From an uncultured Clostridia bacterium (lineage in GTDB: Bacteria > Bacillota > Clostridia > Oscillospirales > Acutalibacteraceae), in contig CALGUK010000047.1 of NCBI GenBank assembly GCA_937920235.1, positions 1-26,032 on the forward strand: a stretch of 26,032 nt of DNA, given 5' to 3'. The notes under the pieces were generated by a model that had not been told where the DNA came from, searched no databases, and worked only from the letters and a program-made list of their open reading frames with translations. The position numbers were made by a program, and so were the translations under genes. Position 1 is the stretch's first letter; each line of letters starts with the position of its first letter. Shown here one piece after another: positions 1 through 8,081 of the stretch.

Positions 1-11
1 TCACTCCTTGG
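1..11 (-). promoter_or_regulatory. Possible ribosome binding site of a divergent gene left of the window
   Basis: Read on the minus strand, the first bases give CCAAGGAGTGA, an AAGGAG Shine-Dalgarno at a distance that would suit a start codon just beyond the left edge. The gene itself cannot be seen, so this is inference from the motif only. Confidence 0.35.
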
Positions 12-52
12 ACTTTTTCATTTTTTTAACAATCTTTTATAATTTTATTATA

Positions 53-82
53 TTGACAGAAATTTGTCAATATATTTATACT
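53..82 (+). promoter_or_regulatory. Candidate promoter within an 18-bp inverted repeat
   Basis: A consensus -35 TTGACA at 53-58 is followed after 18 bp by TATACT at 77-82. The -35 is the left arm of a perfect inverted repeat, TTGACA-GAAATT-TGTCAA (53-70), so a TTGACA also faces left. The site could be a second promoter for the operon beginning at 216, an operator, or part of a divergent promoter. No transcript evidence is available. Confidence 0.4.
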
Positions 83-109
83 TATTAAAATGATTTTTTT
101 AACAAAATA

Positions 110-138
110 TTGATATTATTTTTACGTTGTGATACAAT
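110..138 (+). promoter_or_regulatory. Sigma-A-type promoter of the tepA-uppP-ftsK operon
   Basis: TTGATA (110-115) and TACAAT (133-138) are separated by exactly 17 bp. Transcription would begin near 145, giving a leader of about 70 nt before the first gene at 216. This is the best promoter match upstream of the operon. Confidence 0.6.
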
Positions 139-215
139 ATTTAGAAATAAATCATATTATAATTTGACTTAATAAGGTGATAATATTTCTATATTATATT
201 TTAGGAAGTTGAATT

Positions 216-944
216 ATGAGTTTTTTTTATGAAGATTTCACATCACCTGCAAGCCCTTTTCCAACGGAAAATAATGATTATGCGTCTTATGATGAGTCGC
301 TTGACAGGGCAGAAGATAACGGTGCGTTTGAGATAAATAGAAGCGGATATAATATTCATTGTCTAACGATAATCGGGCAGGTAGAAGGTCATTATATTTT
401 GCCTTCGTCAAATAAGACAACAAAATATGAACACGTTATACCTCAGCTTGTGTCTGTTGAGGAGGATGACAACATTGACGGATTGTTGATTCTTTTAAAT
501 ACAGTGGGCGGAGATATTGAAGCAGGTCTTGCTATTTCCGAACTAATTTCGGGTATGAAAAAGCCAACTGTTTCTTTGGTTCTCGGCGGAGGCCATTCTA
601 TCGGAGTTCCTCTTGCGGTATCCGCAAAACATTCTTTTATCGTTCCTACAGCTACAATGACAATCCATCCCGTCAGAATGAACGGTCTTGTTTTGGGTGT
701 TCCACAGACACTTTCATATTTCAGCAAAATGCAGGAAAGAATTGTTCGTTTTGTTTCGGATAATTCTCATATCAATCCCGATAGATTCAGAAGTCTTATG
801 CTTTCAACCGGGGAGCTTATTATGGATGTCGGTTCTGTTCTTGACGGTGAAACAGCTGTTTATGAGGGCTTGATTGATGAAATAGGTAATTTAAGAGACG
901 CATTGTCATATTTATATTCAGAGATTAAAAATAAACGGAGATGA
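216..944 (+). CDS. tepA: ClpP-family serine protease, TepA/YmfB-like
   Basis: This 242-residue protein belongs to the ClpP/crotonase-fold serine proteases of the TepA (translocation-enhancing protein) type. About 45 variable N-terminal residues precede the fold. The nucleophile is probably Ser128 in GGGHSIGV, with His151 in TMTIHPVRM and an acidic partner such as Asp204 before the conserved ETAVYEGLIDEI stretch. It has no AAA+ partner nearby and no clear signal peptide. A weak AGGAAG ribosome binding site precedes the ATG. It heads the operon with uppP four bases downstream and ftsK third; in Bacillus subtilis the homologue ymfB/tepA lies beside spoIIIE, which supports the assignment. The substrate is not known from the sequence; TepA was linked to protein export and to degradation of small spore proteins in Bacillus. 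Confidence 0.85.
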   Translation: MSFFYEDFTSPASPFPTENNDYASYDESLDRAEDNGAFEINRSGYNIHCLTIIGQVEGHYILPSSNKTTKYEHVIPQLVSVEEDDNIDGLLILLNTVGGDIEAGLAISELISGMKKPTVSLVLGGGHSIGVPLAVSAKHSFIVPTATMTIHPVRMNGLVLGVPQTLSYFSKMQERIVRFVSDNSHINPDRFRSLMLSTGELIMDVGSVLDGETAVYEGLIDEIGNLRDALSYLYSEIKNKRR

Positions 945-948
945 TTTT

Positions 949-1809
949 ATGTCAGTTTTTAAAGCAATAATTCTTGGGATTGTTCAAGGTGTAACGGAGT
1001 TTCTTCCTATTTCAAGCAGCGGTCATTTGTCGCTGTTTCAACATTTTCTCGGTGTCGGGGGAGACGGCTCCCTTCTTTTCTCCGTTCTTTTACATCTCGG
1101 AACGCTTATAGCTGTTTTTGTTGTTTTTCATAAAACAATATTTGAGCTTATCATTGAAGCATTTGATTTAATAAAAGATATATTTACCGGAAAATTTCAT
1201 TTTAAAAAACTTACAGGCAAAAAGAAAATGCTTGTAATGTTTGTATTTTCATGTATTCCGTTGTTATTCCTTTTAATTCCTGTCGGAAATGATATGAAGC
1301 TTATGGATGTTCTCAGTGGTTTCTCAGAAGACGACAGCATTCTTGTTGAGGGATTCTGCTTTATTTTCACAGCAGTTCTTTTACTGACATCTACATATAT
1401 TTCTAGAACAAAAAAATTAACTCGAGAGGTTAACACTCTTGATGCTTTTGCGATTGGTATCGCTCAGGTTTTTGCTGCAGGCTTTCCGGGAATTTCCCGA
1501 TCCGGTTCTACTATTTCAACCGGTATGATATGCGGAGTATCAAAAGAAAATATGGTTGAGTATTCATTTATTCTGGGAATTCCCGCAATTATTGTTGCAA
1601 ATGCGGTTGAACTTAAAGATGCAGTTGAAACAGGTGCTCAGCTTGAAATTCTTCCCACAATAATCGGCGTTATTGTGGCAGCAGTTGTCGGTGTTGCCTG
1701 TATCAAGCTGTTACAGTGGATACTCAAAAAAGATATGTGGAAATATTTTGGCTATTACTGTTTTGTAATCGGAGTTATTACAATAATCTGCAGTATATTA
1801 GGCTTATAA
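949..1809 (+). CDS. uppP: Undecaprenyl-diphosphatase UppP (BacA)
   Basis: This 286-residue integral membrane enzyme removes a phosphate from undecaprenyl diphosphate, recycling the lipid carrier for peptidoglycan and other wall polymers; the family confers bacitracin tolerance. Both family signatures are present: GIVQGVTEFLPISSSGH at residues 10-26, with Glu17, and FPGISRSGSTIS at residues 179-190, with Arg184. Several hydrophobic helices alternate with a lysine-rich cytoplasmic loop around residues 81-94. The length is typical. An ACGGAG ribosome binding site lies inside the end of the preceding gene, only four bases away, so the two genes are probably cotranscribed and translationally coupled. 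Confidence 0.95.
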   Translation: MSVFKAIILGIVQGVTEFLPISSSGHLSLFQHFLGVGGDGSLLFSVLLHLGTLIAVFVVFHKTIFELIIEAFDLIKDIFTGKFHFKKLTGKKKMLVMFVFSCIPLLFLLIPVGNDMKLMDVLSGFSEDDSILVEGFCFIFTAVLLLTSTYISRTKKLTREVNTLDAFAIGIAQVFAAGFPGISRSGSTISTGMICGVSKENMVEYSFILGIPAIIVANAVELKDAVETGAQLEILPTIIGVIVAAVVGVACIKLLQWILKKDMWKYFGYYCFVIGVITIICSILGL

Positions 1810-1824
1810 TTCGGAGATGTTAAA

Positions 1825-4317
1825 ATGGCGCAACAAAAAAGAAAATCTAACACAAAAAATACAAGAAAGAAAAAAGTCTCAAAAAATAATATTTTTGCAA
1901 ATAAACAGTTTACTGCTATAATATTATTCGCTGTTTCAATTCTCTGGTTTTGCCTATCAGTAATTGATGCGGGCGGTGTATGGGGTGCTTTACGCACATT
2001 TATGTTCGGAGTGTTCGGCTTTAGTTCATTCATTTTACCGCTTATTCTTTTAGTTACTGCTGTGTTTATTGCATTGGATAAGGCAGACAAAAACATCTAT
2101 TCCAAAATTATAATGTCAGTTATTGCGTTAACCATTATTTGCAGTATTTTTCACGTTGCTCAGTGTAACAATCAAAATACATATTTTGATGCCATACGTG
2201 ATGCTTATAATGTTTACAACATTGACGGTAGTATGCTTGGAGGCGGTGTATGGGGCGCCCTCTTCGGCGGTCTGTTTTTGCTTATCACCGGCGGAAGCAA
2301 GCTTGCCGCAATGATTTTGCTTATTTTATTACTGTTTATTTTTGTAATGGTTGTTTCCGGTCTTACATTAGGAGGACTCTTCAAGGGTATTTCAAAACCC
2401 GTAAAGAAAATAGGGGAGTTCACCGGAGAAAAAATAAGCGAATATAATGATAAAGCTCAGCAACATGCTCAGGAAAGAGCACGGAAAAAAGAGGAGTTTA
2501 ATCCCGATGTTGATTTAGGACCTTCACCGGATGAGCTAACAGAGCCTTTGTTCAGTGATGAATTTAATGAAGATAAGCTTGTTTCTTTTTCTGAAGTAAA
2601 GGGAAAAGATATTGTTGTTGAGGTTCCTGAGGAATCTGTTGTTCAGAATGAAAAAGTTATCAATCTTGATGATATTATTAAAAACAGCAAGGAGGAGCCT
2701 GAGCAGATTAAACTTGATATTGATAATGAAAATACAGAGACAGAGGGGGAATCTGAGGAATATACTGATGAGGAATGGAATGCCGAACCTGTAAGACAGT
2801 ACACTAAGCCTCCTATAAATCTTTTGAATCTGCCTAAAAACATTAATTCTTCTGATTATGAAAATGAACAGAAATACAATGAAAGAAAACTTATTGATAC
2901 ATTGAACAGCTTCGGAGTGTCAACACGACTTGTCGGTGTATCCAGAGGTCCTTCGGTTACAAGATACGAAATCCAGCCTGCCGCAGGTGTAAAGATAAGC
3001 AAAATTACAAATCTTGCTGATGATATTGCCTTAAATCTTGCTGCTTCCGGTGTAAGAATAGAAGCTCCGATTCCGAATAAGGCTGCTGTCGGAATTGAGG
3101 TACCTAACAAAAGCAGACAATCTGTGTCTTTAAGAGAGGTTATTGATCAGCCTAAATACAGAGATGCAAAATCTAAGCTTACGGTAGCGTTGGGTAAGGA
3201 TATCACAGGCGATTTTGTTTATTCCGATCTCGTGAAAATGCCTCATCTTCTTATTGCAGGTACAACCGGATCAGGTAAATCTGTATGTCTTAACTCTATG
3301 ATTGTCAGCATTTTATATAATGCAACTCCTGACGAAGTCAAGCTTCTTATGATAGATCCCAAGCAGGTTGAATTTACCATTTATAACGGTATTCCGCATC
3401 TTCTTGTTCCGGTTGTTTCTGACCCGAGAAAAGCTTCCGGTGCGCTTGCTTGGGCTGTTACGGAAATGCTTACACGATATAAAACATTTTCAGAAAACAG
3501 TGTAAGAGATATTTCCGGTTATAACAGCATTTGTGAGAGCCAGGGAAAGAAGAAAATGCCTCAGATTGTAATTTTTATTGACGAGCTTTCTGACCTTATG
3601 ATGGCTGCACCAAATGAGGTTGAAGATTCTATATGCCGTCTTGCTCAGATGGCACGTGCCGCAGGAATGCACCTAGTTATTGCAACACAAAGACCGTCAG
3701 TTGATGTTATTACGGGTATAATTAAAGCAAATATACCGAGCCGAATATCACTTTCGGTATCGTCTCAGGTTGACTCGAGAACAATTATCGACTCTGTCGG
3801 AGCGGAAAAACTGCTTGGTAACGGCGACATGCTTTACTATCCGGTAGGTATCCCGAAACCGATTCGTGTCCAGGGGTGCTATCTGTCTGATAAAGAAGTG
3901 GAAAATGTTGTCACTTTTATTAAAAATCAGGAACAGACTATTTATGATGATGCGGTTATGAAGGAAATTGAGAGACAAGCTGCACAGACAGGAGTTAAAA
4001 AGAAAGATACGTCTTCATCTGATGATGACGAAAAAGGCCCCGCAGATGAAATGCTCCCTAAAGCAATAGAAGCTGTAATTGAAGCACAGTCAGCATCCAC
4101 TACTTTGCTTCAGAGAAAGCTTAAGCTCGGGTACGCACGTGCCGCACGAATTGTTGATGAGCTTGAAGAACGAGGTATTATTGGTCCGTATGAAGGGGCT
4201 AAACCGCGTAAGGTACTTGTTACAAAACAACAGTGGTATGAGATGAATGCACTTGCACAAGGCGGAGCAAACAAAGCATACGGTGAAAACGAAGATGAAA
4301 ACAATGATTCACAATAA
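1825..4317 (+). CDS. ftsK: DNA translocase FtsK/SpoIIIE
   Basis: This 830-residue septal DNA pump moves chromosomal DNA through the closing division or sporulation septum. Four membrane segments lie at roughly residues 30-190. A charged acidic linker covers about residues 195-330. The RecA-like motor carries Walker A GTTGSGKS at 479-486 and Walker B IVIFIDE ending at Asp586-Glu587. A C-terminal winged-helix gamma domain (about 741-812, opening DEMLPKAIEAV) would read the orienting KOPS/SRS sequences. The length fits the Firmicute SpoIIIE/FtsK class. A CGGAG ribosome binding site precedes the ATG, 15 bases after uppP. Whether it acts in division, sporulation or both cannot be told, though the sporulation genes in the window favour a role in forespore chromosome transfer. 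Confidence 0.96.
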   Translation: MAQQKRKSNTKNTRKKKVSKNNIFANKQFTAIILFAVSILWFCLSVIDAGGVWGALRTFMFGVFGFSSFILPLILLVTAVFIALDKADKNIYSKIIMSVIALTIICSIFHVAQCNNQNTYFDAIRDAYNVYNIDGSMLGGGVWGALFGGLFLLITGGSKLAAMILLILLLFIFVMVVSGLTLGGLFKGISKPVKKIGEFTGEKISEYNDKAQQHAQERARKKEEFNPDVDLGPSPDELTEPLFSDEFNEDKLVSFSEVKGKDIVVEVPEESVVQNEKVINLDDIIKNSKEEPEQIKLDIDNENTETEGESEEYTDEEWNAEPVRQYTKPPINLLNLPKNINSSDYENEQKYNERKLIDTLNSFGVSTRLVGVSRGPSVTRYEIQPAAGVKISKITNLADDIALNLAASGVRIEAPIPNKAAVGIEVPNKSRQSVSLREVIDQPKYRDAKSKLTVALGKDITGDFVYSDLVKMPHLLIAGTTGSGKSVCLNSMIVSILYNATPDEVKLLMIDPKQVEFTIYNGIPHLLVPVVSDPRKASGALAWAVTEMLTRYKTFSENSVRDISGYNSICESQGKKKMPQIVIFIDELSDLMMAAPNEVEDSICRLAQMARAAGMHLVIATQRPSVDVITGIIKANIPSRISLSVSSQVDSRTIIDSVGAEKLLGNGDMLYYPVGIPKPIRVQGCYLSDKEVENVVTFIKNQEQTIYDDAVMKEIERQAAQTGVKKKDTSSSDDDEKGPADEMLPKAIEAVIEAQSASTTLLQRKLKLGYARAARIVDELEERGIIGPYEGAKPRKVLVTKQQWYEMNALAQGGANKAYGENEDENNDSQ

Positions 4318-6175
4318 TTTTCTTCCTGTTTCAAAAAAAGATATGATTTCAAGAGGCTGGGATGAGGTCGATTTTGTATATGTATCCGGAGATGCATACG
4401 TCGATCATCCCAGCTTCGGAGCGTCAATTATTACAAGAGTGCTTGAAAATGCCGGTTATAAAGTCGGTGTTATATCTCAGCCTGATTGGAAAAAAGATTC
4501 TTCTTTTACTGTTTTCGGTAAACCTAGATTGGGCTTTTTTGTCTCTTCCGGAAATATTGATTCTATGGTCGCACATTATACCGTTGCAAAAAAGAAAAGA
4601 AGCTCCGATGCTTATTCGCCCGGCGGTAAAACTGGATTAAGACCCGACAGAGCGGTTATCGTTTATTGTAACAGAATCAGAGAAATTTACGGCGACATCC
4701 CGATTATAATCGGTGGACTTGAGGCTTCTCTTCGCAGATTTGCCCATTATGATTATTGGGATGACAAAATCAGACCCTCAATTCTTTTTGATTCAGATGC
4801 CGATCTGATATCATTCGGAATGGGCGAAAAGCAGACTGTCATGATTGCTGACCGCCTGAATTACGGAGAAAATATCCGTGATATTCACGATATTAAAGGC
4901 ACTTGCTACGCTGTTGATGTTATCGATACTCCTTTCGGCGGTGTTGAGTGTCCTTCTTATGAAAATGTTTTAAATTCTAAAAAAGAGTATGCAATATCCT
5001 GCCGTATTCAGCAGGATGAACAGGACCATATTCGCGGTAAGGTTATAAAACAGCGTCATGGTAAGAAAATGCTTGTTCAGAATATTCCTATGGAACCGTT
5101 ATCAACAGAGGAGCTTGATCAGATATATTCACTGCCATATACAAGAACATATCATCCTTCATATGAAAAATACGGGGGAGTACCGGGAATACTTGAAGTC
5201 AAATTTTCGATCACTCATAACAGAGGATGTTTCGGAGCGTGTAATTTCTGTTCAATTGCATTTCATCAAGGCAGATATGTAACATGCAGAAGTAAGGAAT
5301 CCATAATAAAAGAAGCTAAACTGTTAACTGAAATGGATGACTTTAAAGGATACATTCACGATATCGGAGGTCCGACAGCAAATTTCAGAAGAACATCTTG
5401 CGATGTTCAACTGAAAAACGGTTTATGTAAAGGAAAAAAATGTCTTGCACCGACTCCGTGCCCCGCATTGATTCCGACACATAATGAGTATCTTGATATT
5501 CTCAGAGAAGTCAGAAATTTGCCGAAAGTAAAAAAGGTTTTTATCCGTTCAGGAATCAGATATGATTATATGCTCTGTGATAAAAACGAAACTTTCTTCA
5601 AAGAGCTTGTTAAATATCACGTCAGCGGACAGCTCAAGGTTGCACCTGAGCATTGCTCAGCAGCTGTTCTTGACAAAATGGGAAAACCGCATATTCAGGC
5701 GTATAAGGAATTTTCAAAAAAATATTTCAGCTATACAAAATCAATCGGTAAAGAACAGTATCTTGTACCGTACCTTATGTCCTCACATCCGGGTGCCACG
5801 ATTAAGGATGCTGTTGAGCTGGCTGAGTTTATAAGAGATGAAAAACTTCATCCTGAGCAGGTTCAGGATTATTATCCAACTCCGGGAACAATATCCACAG
5901 CAATGTACTACACTGAGCTTGATCCTTATACACTTGAAAATATTTATGTTGCCAAATCGCCTCACGATAAAGCATTACAACGTGCTTTAATGCAATATTT
6001 CAATCCGAATAATTATGATTTGGTTTATGAAGCTCTAAAAAAAGCGGGACGAAGTGATTTAATAGGCATCGGAAAGAAGTGCTTGATTAAGCCAAAAAAG
6101 AACGATAATTATAATAAAAACTTCAATGAAAAGAAAAGAAAAACAAATTTTCAAAAGCGGAGAAAAAAATCCTGA
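4304..6175 (+). CDS. YgiQ-family radical SAM protein
   Basis: A 623-residue protein of the YgiQ (UPF0313) family: an N-terminal domain opening FLPVSKKDMISRGW and VSGDAYVDHPSFG, then a radical SAM core with the 4Fe-4S ligands C-x3-C-x2-C at Cys309, Cys313 and Cys316, and a family C-terminal region followed by a lysine-rich tail. The function of the family is unproven; the motif predicts S-adenosylmethionine-dependent radical chemistry. I placed the start at the ATG at 4304, because family members begin just before the FLP motif; ATGs at 4295 and 4247 are in frame and would lengthen the overlap with ftsK. In every case the start lies inside the end of ftsK, so translational coupling is likely. 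Confidence 0.88.
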   Translation: MIHNNFLPVSKKDMISRGWDEVDFVYVSGDAYVDHPSFGASIITRVLENAGYKVGVISQPDWKKDSSFTVFGKPRLGFFVSSGNIDSMVAHYTVAKKKRSSDAYSPGGKTGLRPDRAVIVYCNRIREIYGDIPIIIGGLEASLRRFAHYDYWDDKIRPSILFDSDADLISFGMGEKQTVMIADRLNYGENIRDIHDIKGTCYAVDVIDTPFGGVECPSYENVLNSKKEYAISCRIQQDEQDHIRGKVIKQRHGKKMLVQNIPMEPLSTEELDQIYSLPYTRTYHPSYEKYGGVPGILEVKFSITHNRGCFGACNFCSIAFHQGRYVTCRSKESIIKEAKLLTEMDDFKGYIHDIGGPTANFRRTSCDVQLKNGLCKGKKCLAPTPCPALIPTHNEYLDILREVRNLPKVKKVFIRSGIRYDYMLCDKNETFFKELVKYHVSGQLKVAPEHCSAAVLDKMGKPHIQAYKEFSKKYFSYTKSIGKEQYLVPYLMSSHPGATIKDAVELAEFIRDEKLHPEQVQDYYPTPGTISTAMYYTELDPYTLENIYVAKSPHDKALQRALMQYFNPNNYDLVYEALKKAGRSDLIGIGKKCLIKPKKNDNYNKNFNEKKRKTNFQKRRKKS

Positions 6176-7115
6176 CGGATTTTCCGAACTGATTTACTAT
6201 CCCAAAAAACAAAAGATTATCGTTTTATTTATTGTAATTACAATATTTATCGGCTTAATTATTTCAGCTTTGCACTTTTCTGGTGTATTAAAGTGGAATG
6301 AATTACTCTCATCAATGGGCTTCATTGATGGTGTCGAATCTGTTGATTCTGACTTTGTAATTTATTATCTTGACGTTGCTCAAAGTGACTGTTCCGTTGT
6401 AGTCTGTGACGGTGATGTTATGCTCATTGATAGCGGAACAAAGTTTCAGGCACATAAAATTTACGAGTCCCTTTTTTCAATGGATATTGATCATGTTGAC
6501 TATCTGATCATTACTCACCAACATGATGACCATATGGCAGGAGCGTCAGAAATTCTTGATTTTATTGATGTGGATAATATTCTGATGCCTAAGCTTTCCG
6601 ATATCAATGACGTTAATTCGATGACATACCAGGATCTTATAAATAAGATTGCATCTGAAAATATTAACCCTATTGCCGTCTCTGCAGGTTATGAATTTTC
6701 TCTGGGTTCTTCCGATATACAAATTCTTTCTCCGTCAGAGCAAGATGATAATCTCAATAACATGTCGGTCGTATTAAGAATTTCATACGGAAATACCGCA
6801 TTCCTTTTTCAGGGCGATGCAGAAAAAGAAGTCGAAAGACAGCTTATGATGTCCGGATATAATCTGAGGGCAAATGTGCTTAAACTCGGTCATCACGGGA
6901 GTAATACATCATCATCCGAAAGCTATCTTGATACCGTAAATCCTGATTATGCGATTATTTCTTCAGGATTTGATAATAAATACGGCCATCCGAATACTTA
7001 TGTTATGGAGAGGTTAGCAGAAAAAGGGATAACATCTTATATGACGGGAATTCACGGAAATATTGCCACAACAAGTGACGGAGATACTGTCAGAATAATT
7101 ACTTTTAACAAATAA
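6126..7115 (+). CDS. Membrane-anchored metallo-beta-lactamase protein, ComEC C-terminal-like
   Basis: This 329-residue protein has a basic N-terminus, one membrane segment (about residues 31-52) and a metallo-hydrolase domain from about residue 75. The metal-binding signature THQHDDH places His131, His133, Asp135 and His136; Asp231 in FQGDAEKE, the KLGHHGS motif (His256-His257) and His288 complete the site. This arrangement matches the stand-alone ComEC/Rec2 C-terminal-like hydrolases. The N-terminal segment would place the catalytic domain outside the cell. It overlaps the YgiQ gene by 50 bases in another frame and lacks an obvious ribosome binding site, which suggests coupling. The substrate is unknown: the ComEC domain is thought to act on DNA, but other phosphodiesters are possible. 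Confidence 0.82.
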   Translation: MKRKEKQIFKSGEKNPDGFSELIYYPKKQKIIVLFIVITIFIGLIISALHFSGVLKWNELLSSMGFIDGVESVDSDFVIYYLDVAQSDCSVVVCDGDVMLIDSGTKFQAHKIYESLFSMDIDHVDYLIITHQHDDHMAGASEILDFIDVDNILMPKLSDINDVNSMTYQDLINKIASENINPIAVSAGYEFSLGSSDIQILSPSEQDDNLNNMSVVLRISYGNTAFLFQGDAEKEVERQLMMSGYNLRANVLKLGHHGSNTSSSESYLDTVNPDYAIISSGFDNKYGHPNTYVMERLAEKGITSYMTGIHGNIATTSDGDTVRIITFNK

Positions 7116-7139
7116 ATGTAAATTATTTCAAAAAAAGGC

Positions 7140-7168
7140 TTGAAATATATCAGTTGTTATGATATAAT
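7140..7168 (+). promoter_or_regulatory. Promoter of rpsB-tsf
   Basis: TTGAAA (7140-7145) and a perfect TATAAT (7163-7168) are separated by 17 bp. Transcription should begin near 7175, exactly at the base of the leader hairpin. The strength suits a ribosomal protein operon. Confidence 0.8.
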
Positions 7169-7174
7169 TTTTCA

Positions 7175-7209
7175 GCAATTCGCATGTGCGGTGATTTTGC
7201 AGGAATTGC
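7175..7209 (+). promoter_or_regulatory. Leader hairpin of rpsB, candidate S2-responsive element
   Basis: A 7-bp perfect stem GCAATTC (7175-7181) / GAATTGC (7203-7209) encloses a 21-nt loop with an inner GCA/TGC pairing. It sits at the predicted 5' end of the rpsB mRNA, about 60 nt ahead of the start codon. S2 represses its own operon through a 5' leader in other bacteria; whether this hairpin does so is inference. Confidence 0.4.
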
Positions 7210-7268
7210 ATTTTATATGTCCCGGCAGAAAATGATCCGTGCAGAGGATAAAATAAGGAGGAAAAAAT

Positions 7269-8006
7269 ATGTCAGTAGTATCTATGAAACAGTTACTCGA
7301 GGCAGGTGTTCATTTCGGACACCAGACAAGAAGATGGAACCCCAAAATGGCAGAGTACATCTTCACTGAAAGAAATGGTATTTATATCATTGACCTTCAG
7401 AAAACAGTTAAAAAACTTGAAGAGGCTTACAAGGTAGTAAGAGAAGTTGCTGAAAACGGCGGCGAAGTTCTTTTTGTAGGCACAAAGAAGCAGGCTCAGA
7501 GCTCAGTTAAGGAAGAGGCTATGCGTTGCGGTATGCCCTATGTTAACGCTCGTTGGCTTGGCGGTATGCTCACAAACTTCACAACAATTAAGCAGAGAAT
7601 CAAGAGACTTGCTCAGCTTCACGCTATGAAGGAAGACGGTACATTTGATCTTCTTCCCAAAAAGGAAGTTGCCAAGTATGAGCTTGAGATTGAAAAGCTT
7701 GAAAAATATATCGGTGGTATTACAGAAATGAAAAAGCAGCCAGCTGCTATGTTCATTGTTGACCCGAGAAAAGAAAAGATTGCAGTTGCTGAAGCTAAGA
7801 AGCTTGGTATCCCTGTAATCGCAATTGTTGATACAAACTGTGATCCTGATGATGTTGATTATGTTATCCCCGGTAACGATGATGCTATCCGTGCAGTTAA
7901 GCTTATTGCCGGCGCTATGGCTGATGCTGTTATAGAAGGCAGACAGGGTGAGCAGATGGATGTTGCTGTTGAAGCTGAAGAAACAACAGAAGAAGTTGCT
8001 GAATAA
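7269..8006 (+). CDS. rpsB: 30S ribosomal protein S2
   Basis: The 245-residue protein is ribosomal protein S2, which joins late to the head of the 30S subunit near S1 and the mRNA 5' region. The N-terminus VSMKQLLEAGVHFGHQTRRW, the segment GTKKQAQ, the stretch RWLGGMLTNF and the PAAMFIVDPRKE segment are diagnostic. The coiled-coil hairpin between about residues 105 and 155 and an acidic tail are both present. A strong AAGGAGG ribosome binding site precedes the ATG. The pairing with tsf downstream is nearly universal in bacteria. Confidence 0.98.
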   Translation: MSVVSMKQLLEAGVHFGHQTRRWNPKMAEYIFTERNGIYIIDLQKTVKKLEEAYKVVREVAENGGEVLFVGTKKQAQSSVKEEAMRCGMPYVNARWLGGMLTNFTTIKQRIKRLAQLHAMKEDGTFDLLPKKEVAKYELEIEKLEKYIGGITEMKKQPAAMFIVDPRKEKIAVAEAKKLGIPVIAIVDTNCDPDDVDYVIPGNDDAIRAVKLIAGAMADAVIEGRQGEQMDVAVEAEETTEEVAE

Positions 8007-8019
8007 TTTATAAAAATTT

Positions 8020-8050
8020 AGCCCGTGGCTCAAGTGTTACGGGCTGTTTT
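8020..8050 (+). terminator. Weak attenuator hairpin between rpsB and tsf
   Basis: AGCCCGT (8020-8026) pairs perfectly with ACGGGCT (8039-8045), plus a G-U pair, around a loop of about 10 to 12 nt. It is followed by GTTTTC rather than a long T run, so it should terminate only partially. It may set the S2 to EF-Ts ratio or protect the upstream mRNA. Confidence 0.5.
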
Positions 8051-8081
8051 CAAAAATATCGTAATATTGGAGGAAAAGAAA

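Noticed and set aside
7124..7147. TATTTCA/TGAAATA hairpin as terminator of the metallo-hydrolase gene
   Set aside because: No T run follows it and it overlaps the rpsB -35 box; it may be chance in AT-rich DNA.
8025..8081. Upstream in-frame ATG that would lengthen EF-Ts
   Set aside because: The extension lies in the rpsB-tsf hairpin, has no ribosome binding site and does not match EF-Ts; ATG 8082 follows GGAGG and begins with the family sequence.
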